IMG/VR virus record: IMGVR_UViG_3300028920_000148 | Location: 1 to 39,655 of that record | Origin: a virus | Strand: one strand, 5' to 3' | DNA: 39,655 nt | Shown here: piece by piece, positions 16,275-23,478 of the stretch | Numbering within the stretch: the first letter of the stretch is position 1 | Layout of the letters: the number at the start of each line of letters is the position of its first letter | The notes under the pieces: generated by a model | What the model was told of the DNA's origin: nothing | The model's input: the letters and a program-made list of their open reading frames with translations, nothing else | The model's database searches: none | Translations under genes and position numbers: made by a program

Positions 16275-18626
16275 TTAATCAGGTGTACCGCCAGCAACTA
16301 TGTCACCGTCAGTATCAATTATAGATACAGTCCAGTTTCCAGCAGCTCCGCCTTTAGTACAAATACACCTTGCTATTTGACCTGCACCGATAGCAATTTC
16401 TTCATCACTAGAACAGTCTCCACCATTCATAGTAGTATTTGCTTTGTCACCAGGTTTTGGTCTAATTTCAAAACCAGTAGCACTATTTTCAAACATTAAA
16501 ATAACGTCACCCAATGCACCTTGTGGTAATGAAATAACTTTATCAGCACTATCAGTAGTAACATCTACAAAAGATGTTCCAGCAGCAACAGCACCAGTTG
16601 TTAAACCATCCGCAGTAGCAGTTCTAGCAACAGCACTACATCTTAAACCAGCAGCACAAGTAACTAAACCTGTTAAGGTAGTAGCACCTGCAACTGATAG
16701 CCCAGCAGCACCAGCTAAGATCAAATCATCTGCTGACTCATCCCATAACATATAAGCACCATCTGTAGCACCATAAAACTTAACATCAACACCAGTATCA
16801 TTGACACCAGTTGTTACAGTTCCAGTGAATGTAGTAGCACCTGCAACGGTCAAACCAGCCGCTCCAACCAATTTAAGGTCGTCTGCCGATTCGTCCCATA
16901 AACAATATGCTCCGTCAGTTGCACCATAAAACTTAACATCGTGGCCAGTATCATTAACACCAACTGTTAATGTTCCAGTCATTGAAGTGTTACCACCAAC
17001 AGATAAAGTTTCATCAAATACAACTGCACCTGCATCAACTTTTAATGCTTCAACATTAGTACCAGTAGCATTAATGTTTACTGCATAAGTACCTACGTTA
17101 CTTGCTCCAGTAGAAGCTTCAACGTAAAGTAAGTTTGATGCTGCATTATGTGATCCTGTAGAAACAATTCTTACTAGGTCTGCATTAGCACCTAAGTTAC
17201 CAGTGTGTGCTATATCAATAGCAGCACCTTCACTAGCCGTTCCAGTAGCAGCACTACCAATAGATAATGCCATACCAGCTACGTTAGTACCCATGTTAAT
17301 ATCTATACCGTTGCCAGTTGCAGCAGCAGTACCATAAGTAATATCTAACGCATTTCCTGTGTGAACAGTATCAACATTAATATCAATTATTGCACCAGAA
17401 CCAATGTTGTCAACATCAATCTCAAGAGCACTAATGTTTCCGTCACCGTCTAACTTAAGACCTACAAGATCTTCAGTTCTAGTTCCAGCACCAGCATCAA
17501 CATAAATACCGTAACCTGCTAAGTTAGCGTCACAGTCAATATCAATGATATTTCCTGTAGCAGCAGCTGTATTACAGCTTAATTCAAGTATATTACCAGT
17601 ATAAATACCAGTAGTAGCAACTTTAATCAATCCTGCATTGCCAGTAGAAGCGTCTGCAATATCGATAAGAGAATCAGTTCTTGCGCCAGCAGCAGCTAAT
17701 ACAATAGCTCCACCAGCAATATTAGTTCCCATATCAATACTAATAGCATCACCAGTTGCAGCTGCCGTACCGTAAACAACGCTTAATGCGTTTCCAGTAT
17801 GGATAGCGTCAACAGCAATGTCAATTAAGTTACCTGATCCTGTATTTGTTGCGTCAATATCTAATACAGATACATCGCCGTCACCATCAAATTTAACATC
17901 AATTAAATCAACAGTTCTTGTCGCTGCACCAGCATCAAAATAAATACCACCATAAGCAACGCCAGCGTTAAAGTCTACGTTAAGAACGTATCCAGTTGTA
18001 GCCGCTGCACCTAAAGCAACATCAAATATAGAACCTGTATAAATACTAGATACATCAATATCAAACGCACTAGAAGCCGCTGCCCCAGTTTGTGAGATAT
18101 TAATATCAAATATAGTACCACCAGCAGCAGAATCAAAAGTTCCGTCTAAACCAATAACGTTAAGAGCAGCCGTTCTTGCACCGCCACCAGCGTCAATGGT
18201 TAATGCTGTAGCCCCAACACCTGCGTCTAAATCAATATTGATCGCGTCACCTGTGTTAGTGCTTGATTTGGTAATCTCAAGCGTGTTTGTAGAACCAGTT
18301 GAAGGATCAGTCAAAGCAATTGCTCCACCGTCAACCGTAACTGCACTACCTACATCATAAGCAATATCTAACGAATTAGAACCACTTGTTGATGTTAAAG
18401 GTACAGTATATTCAGTACCATTGGTATTATAGTGAATACCGTCACTTTCCATCCATAGTGAACCGTATGTTCCACCAGCGGTTACTAAAGATGAATATGC
18501 GCGTCCCTGAGAATCAATATTCCCAGAAGGCTCACTTGTTTCAAGCTTCATTAATAAACCGTTACCACCGTTATCGCCAGTACCGATTTGAAGCCCGTTT
18601 TGAAAACTTGTTAATCTTTTAGCCAT
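16275..18626 (-). CDS. Repeat-rich beta-helix fibre-like virion protein, 783 aa
   Basis: The N-terminus (residues 1-90) contains GDNGGNGLLMKLETSEPSG and SSLVTAGGTYGSLWME. Residues 120-480 consist of short repeats of the type TGNxIDIxxGTxxAG, expected for a parallel beta-helix. A block of about 76 residues at 231 recurs at 377, and a 51-residue block at 550 recurs at 601. The final 120 residues (DVTTDSADKVISLPQGALG...) form a different domain. Its position right after the capsid gene suggests a head fibre or decoration protein, but a tail fibre is also possible. Ribosome site AAAGGTAAAC before ATG. It ends in TAA. Confidence 0.6.
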   Translation of the reverse strand: MAKRLTSFQNGLQIGTGDNGGNGLLMKLETSEPSGNIDSQGRAYSSLVTAGGTYGSLWMESDGIHYNTNGTEYTVPLTSTSGSNSLDIAYDVGSAVTVDGGAIALTDPSTGSTNTLEITKSSTNTGDAINIDLDAGVGATALTIDAGGGARTAALNVIGLDGTFDSAAGGTIFDINISQTGAAASSAFDIDVSSIYTGSIFDVALGAAATTGYVLNVDFNAGVAYGGIYFDAGAATRTVDLIDVKFDGDGDVSVLDIDATNTGSGNLIDIAVDAIHTGNALSVVYGTAAATGDAISIDMGTNIAGGAIVLAAAGARTDSLIDIADASTGNAGLIKVATTGIYTGNILELSCNTAAATGNIIDIDCDANLAGYGIYVDAGAGTRTEDLVGLKLDGDGNISALEIDVDNIGSGAIIDINVDTVHTGNALDITYGTAAATGNGIDINMGTNVAGMALSIGSAATGTASEGAAIDIAHTGNLGANADLVRIVSTGSHNAASNLLYVEASTGASNVGTYAVNINATGTNVEALKVDAGAVVFDETLSVGGNTSMTGTLTVGVNDTGHDVKFYGATDGAYCLWDESADDLKLVGAAGLTVAGATTFTGTVTTGVNDTGVDVKFYGATDGAYMLWDESADDLILAGAAGLSVAGATTLTGLVTCAAGLRCSAVARTATADGLTTGAVAAGTSFVDVTTDSADKVISLPQGALGDVILMFENSATGFEIRPKPGDKANTTMNGGDCSSDEEIAIGAGQIARCICTKGGAAGNWTVSIIDTDGDIVAGGTPD
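16674..16979 (-). repeat. Tandem 153-base repeat inside the fibre-like gene
   Basis: Two adjacent units (16827-16979 and 16674-16826) encode nearly the same 51 residues, both with VKFYGATDGAY and LWDESADDL. They differ at scattered positions, so the duplication is not very recent. Likely a structural repeat of the shaft. Confidence 0.8.
17271..17936 (-). repeat. Distant duplicated block inside the fibre-like gene
   Basis: Coding for residues 231-306 (17709-17936) recurs as residues 377-452 (17271-17498). Both start DAGA-TRT, then have K-DGDG, GSG-IDI, HTGNAL and YGTAAATG. The period is 438 bases. Some DNA-level identity remains. Confidence 0.7.
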
Positions 18627-18652
18627 TTTAGTTTACCTTTCTTTTTACTCGC

Positions 18653-18710
18653 CAAAGGAATCGAACCTTTGCTTAACCGACCAGGACTTTCACTAGCCCC
18701 GAAGGGCTAG
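18653..18710 (-). other. Two hairpins after the capsid gene, one resembling a tRNA T-arm
   Basis: On the minus strand the first hairpin is CTAGCCC-TTCG-GGGCTAG (18693-18710), a seven-pair stem with a UUCG loop. The second is CAAAGG-TTCGATT-CCTTTG (18653-18671), a six-pair stem whose seven-base loop fits the tRNA T-loop rule. The stretch GGTCGGTTAAGC just before it looks like part of a D-loop. No matching 5' acceptor strand for GGCGAGT or anticodon arm is present, so it is not a normal tRNA. It could be a processing or attenuation element, or a tRNA-derived site. Confidence 0.5.
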
Positions 18711-18725
18711 CTACGAAAATTCAAT

Positions 18726-19652
18726 CTATGCAGCTCCAGTAGAACCGATTACACCTTGCCAGTCAGTATGACCGTAAGAAAATCTTTCACGAGCTTTCAT
18801 TAAGTAGTTTCCAGAGTATACGTCTCTATCGTTATAGAATTGAGGTTTAACTCTCCAGAAAAATTTACCTCTTGCTTCACATGTAGGATCAATTAAGAAC
18901 CATGCAGTAGAAGAAGATAGGTATGGGTCAACAACAATTTTAGTAATTTCATTTTTGTATACGTTGATTGCGTTGTTTGCATTGCTAGGAGTTTTATCAG
19001 ATCCTTTTAGCTCTTCAGCTTCTCTACGAAGTGCAGGTGGCACAACAAGAGTAGTAAAGTTAGTAGGGATAATGATGTTAGCTTCGTTAACAATGTTATC
19101 AGCTAGAACATAAGCTTCTTCTAAACCATCAGCACTAAGTGCAGTAGTTAAAGCGTTAGAACCAGTTGATGCGCTATTAATCAAGTTGTGGTCAGTAACA
19201 CAAAGGTAAGAACCATCTGCACCTGTACCACTTGAAAATGCATTATTAAGAACGTCTGCACCGTTATTCTCTTTAGCAGAATATCCGCCACGAGCCATTT
19301 CTTTTGCAGTCTTCATAATTTGTGGCCATTGGTTGTCTTCCATCAACTCTTCTGAAAGGTCATAAGCCTCTGCATAAGTAGTATGTGTGTAAGCAACTTC
19401 TGTACCTTGAGCATAGTCACCGAATGTATATTCAGCAGCTTCACTCTTAGAACTCCATTCTCCACGTCCGCCAACTGTATTTTCAGTTTCAGCAGATTTT
19501 GTAGAGTTTTCCACGATTAGAAAGTTATCTAATAGAGGTGGAAGCATTTTAAATTGGTCGTAAAATACTTTCCTGATTTCAGGAAAGTTTTTCATTAATG
19601 ATGCAAACGATGACCTAACGTTTGCGCTTGAACTTGTATAACTAATTGCCAT
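18726..19652 (-). CDS. Major capsid protein, 308 aa
   Basis: Length and composition fit a HK97-fold capsid protein of the Mu gpT-like type: early helix (SSFASLMKNFPEIRKVF), central strands (YTFGDYAQGTEVAYTHTTYAEAYDLSEELM), an IIPTNFTTLVVPPALRREAEEL segment and a final GNYLMKARERFSYGHTDWQGVIGS. It follows the scaffold gene and has AAGGAGAAAATAAA before ATG. It ends in TAG, and the hairpin pair lies just beyond. The naming rests on order (portal, scaffold, capsid) and pattern. Confidence 0.8.
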   Translation of the reverse strand: MAISYTSSSANVRSSFASLMKNFPEIRKVFYDQFKMLPPLLDNFLIVENSTKSAETENTVGGRGEWSSKSEAAEYTFGDYAQGTEVAYTHTTYAEAYDLSEELMEDNQWPQIMKTAKEMARGGYSAKENNGADVLNNAFSSGTGADGSYLCVTDHNLINSASTGSNALTTALSADGLEEAYVLADNIVNEANIIIPTNFTTLVVPPALRREAEELKGSDKTPSNANNAINVYKNEITKIVVDPYLSSSTAWFLIDPTCEARGKFFWRVKPQFYNDRDVYSGNYLMKARERFSYGHTDWQGVIGSTGAA

Positions 19653-19675
19653 TTTATTTTCTCCTTATAGTGTTT

Positions 19676-20641
19676 TTAAACTATTGAGTACCCTTTCATT
19701 AACTTATATTCCTGTTTGCATAGATCGTCTAACTCTTTATCAGTTAGTCTACGCTTTGATATATCTGAAACTTTGCCTCTCTTCTCTTTGACAAAGTCTT
19801 TAAACATTGGCATATTTGCATATTTATACTTACTACTAAATCCATTACCGCCCTTTGTCTTAGTTGCATCGCCTTTTTTGTGGCTTGTAGGCTTGATCTT
19901 AACGCCCTGTTTCTTCATGTTCTTAACCTTTTTAGCGTCGTCTAATAGATCTAGGTTTTCTAAATGCTCTCTGTATAACGAATAAAGTGATCTCTCACCT
20001 GTTGTCCATGATAGATACCGAAGTCTTTTAGAAGCTACGAATTGTTCAAACCCGTTATCTACTGCTTCTGGAAAGTCTTTTAAGAAAGCATCCTGCGCTT
20101 TTAAAGCAACTTTACGCATTTTGGACTGTAACATCTCCGCTTTCTTCTTATTGCGAGCCATGTCTCTTTTATAGACAGCTAACTCTGCACGATATTCCGC
20201 CATGTCCTCTTCGTCTACTTCGCCATATTCATCCTTGACAGGCTTTTTTGGTGGCTCTAAGTCATCCAAGTATTCAAACTCTTCGCTTAGACTCTCCAAC
20301 GCCTTTGCCGATTCTTGATAAGCTTTATTTGAAAGTTCTTTCCCACGAAGGGCACTCACGTTAATTTGTTTTTGTTTTGTATCAGACTCTTCAACCTCGT
20401 CTTCTGCATCTTCTACATCTTCGTCTATGTCGTCATCAATTTCGTCAATATCTTCGTCGTCATCAATGTCATCATCAGATTCGTCTATATCATCAGCATC
20501 TTTTTTAGACTTAGTTTCTTTATCCTCTACATAACTGTCCTTTTCTTCGCTCTCTGCCATTCCTTCATCTAAATAATCCAATCCTTCCATTTCAGCGTCA
20601 GGCAATTCGCCTACAATAACGCTATCGTCTTTTTCTATCAT
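19676..20641 (-). CDS. Scaffolding protein, 321 aa
   Basis: Very acidic N-terminal half: residues 45-85 are almost entirely Asp, Glu and Ile. Then comes a helical region (SNKAYQESAKALESLSEEFEYL, and a second helix at about 145-190) and a basic C-terminus (KPTSHKKGDATKTKGG, KYKLMKGYS). This is the usual plan of podovirus scaffolds, in which the basic end binds the capsid protein. It sits directly before the capsid gene, with AAAGGAGCATAGC before ATG. It ends in TAA. Confidence 0.7.
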   Translation of the reverse strand: MIEKDDSVIVGELPDAEMEGLDYLDEGMAESEEKDSYVEDKETKSKKDADDIDESDDDIDDDEDIDEIDDDIDEDVEDAEDEVEESDTKQKQINVSALRGKELSNKAYQESAKALESLSEEFEYLDDLEPPKKPVKDEYGEVDEEDMAEYRAELAVYKRDMARNKKKAEMLQSKMRKVALKAQDAFLKDFPEAVDNGFEQFVASKRLRYLSWTTGERSLYSLYREHLENLDLLDDAKKVKNMKKQGVKIKPTSHKKGDATKTKGGNGFSSKYKYANMPMFKDFVKEKRGKVSDISKRRLTDKELDDLCKQEYKLMKGYSIV

Positions 20642-20642
20642 G

Positions 20643-20834
20643 CTATGCTCCTTTTCTTATTTCTAACTCTTGTATCAACTCTTTTAACAGTTGACCCTTT
20701 CCTTTTTCTAACATAGAACTTATGCCGTCTGGCTGATCTATGTTCGTGTAAGCAACACCTTGAAGCTTTGCCTCAAGATATTTCTTATACGGCTGTAGTT
20801 GCTCCTTGTGGAGCTGCACCCATTCCCTGCTCAC
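20643..20834 (-). CDS. Small helical protein between portal and scaffold, 63 aa
   Basis: Starts at GTG 20834, with AAGG a few bases upstream inside the portal gene, and overlaps the portal end by 50 bases. Amphipathic helical sequence (HKEQLQPYKKYLEAKLQ, GQLLKELIQELEIRK). It ends in TAG inside the ribosome site of the scaffold gene, so translation is probably coupled. Function unknown; portal-adjacent miniproteins of this kind occur in other podoviruses. Confidence 0.5.
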   Translation of the reverse strand: MSREWVQLHKEQLQPYKKYLEAKLQGVAYTNIDQPDGISSMLEKGKGQLLKELIQELEIRKGA

Positions 20835-22812
20835 CTTGCATTCCTTCCTGCATTTCCATCATCGTATCGTTAATGATCTTTAATGCCGCTTGATCGCCTA
20901 CTTCATTTAACTTATTCATAACTTGCTCAACGCCAGCACTCATCATCTCTGCTTCCATAGAAACAGCTTGTAATTCCTTTTGAGTGTCAATAAGCTCTTG
21001 TGTTACATTTACATTTGGGAACAGTTTGTCTAGGTCTGTAATGCCTAAGCTTCTCGCTATCTCTTCTGTAAGATATTTATAGTCTGTACGGCGTAATAAC
21101 GCTTGTCCAAATTCAGGATTAACGCCCATAACGCCACCCATGATTTGCATAAACCTTTGGATCTTTCCTATTTGTTTTTCAGATTCTAGGATTCTTTTAG
21201 CAGCTACAAATACTATATCAACGTCTCTTAGTATGTTAGGGAATTGAACCATCTTAACTTGTCCATCAACATCAACATAAGTATAATCTTCCTCGTCTAA
21301 TATCTTTGGTATATCTTCTTTAGGATCTATTTTGTCTTGGAAGTTTGCATAACACATTTCAGCATATCGCTTAAAAAATTGATCCTCAAAGTCTTCAATG
21401 TAATTGTTTATTCTTGCGTTACCTTCTGAGATAGTAGCTTCAATCCCAGCAGCTGTTTTGTCTACTTGTGAATCTGTTGGCATACCAGATAATAACTGTA
21501 CTGCGCCTGAGCCTGTTTGCATTGCACGATCTAACTCTTGTGTAATGTCTAATCCTGTAGAACTAGGAAACGATCCTCTAATATCGCCCCATGACAATAT
21601 AGGCTTTCCTTTGCTTGCTAACATAGCAGATAATCCAGTAACAGCTTTATATTCGCCTGGTACTAGGTTATCAAAGTCAGGAAGGCTTGTAGCGTCTTTA
21701 AATCCACCGCCTTTAATCTCAAACGTAGATAGATCAAATACTTGGTTAAATCTAGTACACTTAGCAATGTATGGCGCATATAGTTCATCACCAGCACCAA
21801 TACCATAAAACCCATCAGTCTTAATATGTTGTCCTGAAATAAAAGGATAGCGCTCTTCTTGGATGTCTTTAATGCCTAATACCTTGCCATCTCTATTGTG
21901 GATGGCTTCGTACATCTTTCTGTCATCGTCATCTTCACCCCACCAGAAATAACCATAAAACAAGTCATATACTCTTACTTCGTCTTCTATCTCACTATCG
22001 TTAGCTTTTTGATCTTCTGCATCTTCTACGTCGCTATCAAGCTCGTTTTCGTTATTATGTTCTTTAACATACTCGGCCATGCCGTCTTCAATGTCGCCAT
22101 TCTCTTCCATGTCTAATAGGTCTTGATATGTAACTTCTCTTGATATAAATATTGCTGGTTGATCTTGGATGTCTTTTATTCTTGGGTGTACGTATGCTTT
22201 TTTAAGATTGATATATTGTAAGTCTGTAAATTTCTTTTCTCTTACTTCATAACCAACATAAGGCTCTGTCTTTTGAATAACACCGTCTATCTCTATTGGA
22301 TTACCTTGCTTATCAACCATGATGTCAGTTAATACTTTTGTTCTTACATCCTCTTCTGTATATGGTGCGTAAGCAATCCATGTGCCATAAAGATATTTGT
22401 CTAGTAACATTCTTGATGTTTCTGATCTAAGCTCAACGCAATCAAAGTTATATTTAACTAATTTTTTAGCTAGGCTTGCGTCTTCTTCTGTTGAACGTTT
22501 GCGTGATTTGGTTTCAAATAATTCAGCACCAGAGAAAAATGTATTCATCTCTCTAACACGTAGTGTTTCTATTTTGTCGTGGAAGTCAGGCAGTACAATA
22601 TTTGACCAGCCTTGATACTCTGTAGCAGAGCGATCGTTTCTTGCTCGCATACTGTAACAACGGTCATATTCTACCCATCGATCTGTAAATGTTGAAAAGA
22701 AATAATACTGGTCAGCTATGTTTCGTAAGTCAATATAGCTTTGTAATGTTGTTTGTAAAAAGGACTCAATGTCCGTACGGGTGCTATCATCTAAGTTAAT
22801 TAATTCAGCCAA
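20785..22812 (-). CDS. Portal protein, 675 aa
   Basis: Size and layout match P22-type portals. The N-terminal helical region has DRWVEYDRCYSMRARNDRS and WSNIVLPDFHDKIETLR. The middle wing is strand-rich and holds DLFYGYFWWGEDDDDR and ERYPFISGQHIKTDGFYGIG. The long helical stem region has AGIEATISEGNARINNYIEDFEDQF. The C-terminus is Met/Gln-rich (MEMQEGMQGEQGMG). It forms the dodecameric ring for DNA entry. It starts at TTG 22812 with AGGGG seven bases upstream; no in-frame ATG fits better. It is the first gene behind the strong promoter at 22863-22889. Confidence 0.85.
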   Translation of the reverse strand: MAELINLDDSTRTDIESFLQTTLQSYIDLRNIADQYYFFSTFTDRWVEYDRCYSMRARNDRSATEYQGWSNIVLPDFHDKIETLRVREMNTFFSGAELFETKSRKRSTEEDASLAKKLVKYNFDCVELRSETSRMLLDKYLYGTWIAYAPYTEEDVRTKVLTDIMVDKQGNPIEIDGVIQKTEPYVGYEVREKKFTDLQYINLKKAYVHPRIKDIQDQPAIFISREVTYQDLLDMEENGDIEDGMAEYVKEHNNENELDSDVEDAEDQKANDSEIEDEVRVYDLFYGYFWWGEDDDDRKMYEAIHNRDGKVLGIKDIQEERYPFISGQHIKTDGFYGIGAGDELYAPYIAKCTRFNQVFDLSTFEIKGGGFKDATSLPDFDNLVPGEYKAVTGLSAMLASKGKPILSWGDIRGSFPSSTGLDITQELDRAMQTGSGAVQLLSGMPTDSQVDKTAAGIEATISEGNARINNYIEDFEDQFFKRYAEMCYANFQDKIDPKEDIPKILDEEDYTYVDVDGQVKMVQFPNILRDVDIVFVAAKRILESEKQIGKIQRFMQIMGGVMGVNPEFGQALLRRTDYKYLTEEIARSLGITDLDKLFPNVNVTQELIDTQKELQAVSMEAEMMSAGVEQVMNKLNEVGDQAALKIINDTMMEMQEGMQGEQGMGAAPQGATTAV

Positions 22813-22862
22813 AGAAATTCCCCTATAGTTATTTTCTTTTCTTTGGCCTAGTTCATTAACAT

Positions 22863-22889
22863 ATTATATTAATAATATATAAATGTCAA
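22863..22889 (-). promoter_or_regulatory. Late promoter
   Basis: TTGACA (22884-22889) and TATAAT (22863-22868), both perfect, with a 15-base spacer that is entirely A/T. It points at the portal gene 50 bases away and starts right after the TAG stop of the lipoprotein gene. It probably drives the portal-scaffold-capsid-tail block. A 17-base spacing with TAATAT is an alternative reading. Confidence 0.7.
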
Positions 22890-23378
22890 CTAAAATTTAG
22901 ATAAATACCAATAACATATTTTATTATTATTATGATAAATAGCAACAATATCGTTTGGATTATCATAGTCCAATACGTCTTCTGTCACATTCATTGTTAT
23001 AACTTCTCCTAGCACTCCGCCTGCATTTTGACTGACAACAACATTAACACAATTATTAAGATTACCATTTAAGGTCGTAGTAACTTCAGATCCTCTAACC
23101 TTAATTGTCACCTGTTGTGGTGTCATTCCATTTGGTGTGTATAAAATAATAGTGTCTGGTAATGGGTATCTGTTATAAAGTATTTGGTCTATATCTGCTG
23201 TTCTGTGATCTGAAAATACAATAGAGTCTGTTGATTGGTTGTGTGTATATGGTCTTGTGATTGGCGTCTCTTCTTCTACTGGGGCTACGTATGCTGCGCT
23301 TCTTGATCCTGTCTCTTCTGCTACTTGTTCACAGCCAAATAATGCAAATAGCATAAATGCTATAACTAGCTTTTTCAT
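22890..23378 (-). CDS. Lipoprotein, 162 aa
   Basis: Signal peptide MKKLVIAFMLFALFGC with a lipobox (LFGC, Cys16), then a Glu/Ser/Pro-rich linker and a strand-rich domain without recognised motifs. Secreted and lipid-anchored, exposed to the periplasm or cell surface. It stands alone between terminase and portal with its own promoter, a good ribosome site (GGAGGTGAGAC) and a promoter for other genes right behind it. This is the arrangement of a moron gene, so superinfection exclusion is one possible role (inference). A virion or lysis role is not excluded. It ends in TAG. Confidence 0.7.
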   Translation of the reverse strand: MKKLVIAFMLFALFGCEQVAEETGSRSAAYVAPVEEETPITRPYTHNQSTDSIVFSDHRTADIDQILYNRYPLPDTIILYTPNGMTPQQVTIKVRGSEVTTTLNGNLNNCVNVVVSQNAGGVLGEVITMNVTEDVLDYDNPNDIVAIYHNNNKICYWYLSKF

Positions 23379-23467
23379 GTCTCACCTCCTTCATTCCTTC
23401 GTCCTATTTCTTATATCGTTATATATCCCACTTTTCTTGCATTTTATACATCGATATTTTCTGTTGT

Positions 23468-23476
23468 ATTATACCA
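23468..23476 (-). promoter_or_regulatory. Extended -10 promoter for the lipoprotein gene
   Basis: TATAAT (23468-23473) preceded by TGG gives the TGnTATAAT extended -10 form, with no good -35 box. It lies next to the TGA stop of the terminase and leaves a leader of about 85 bases before the lipoprotein ATG. Confidence 0.45.
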
Positions 23477-23478
23477 TA

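Noticed and set aside
16674-17936. CRISPR or other DNA repeat array
   Set aside because: The repeats are imperfect, in frame, and explained by protein repeats.
18646-18735. Complete tRNA gene
   Set aside because: No 5' strand pairs with GGCGAGT, and no five-pair anticodon stem with a seven-base loop exists.
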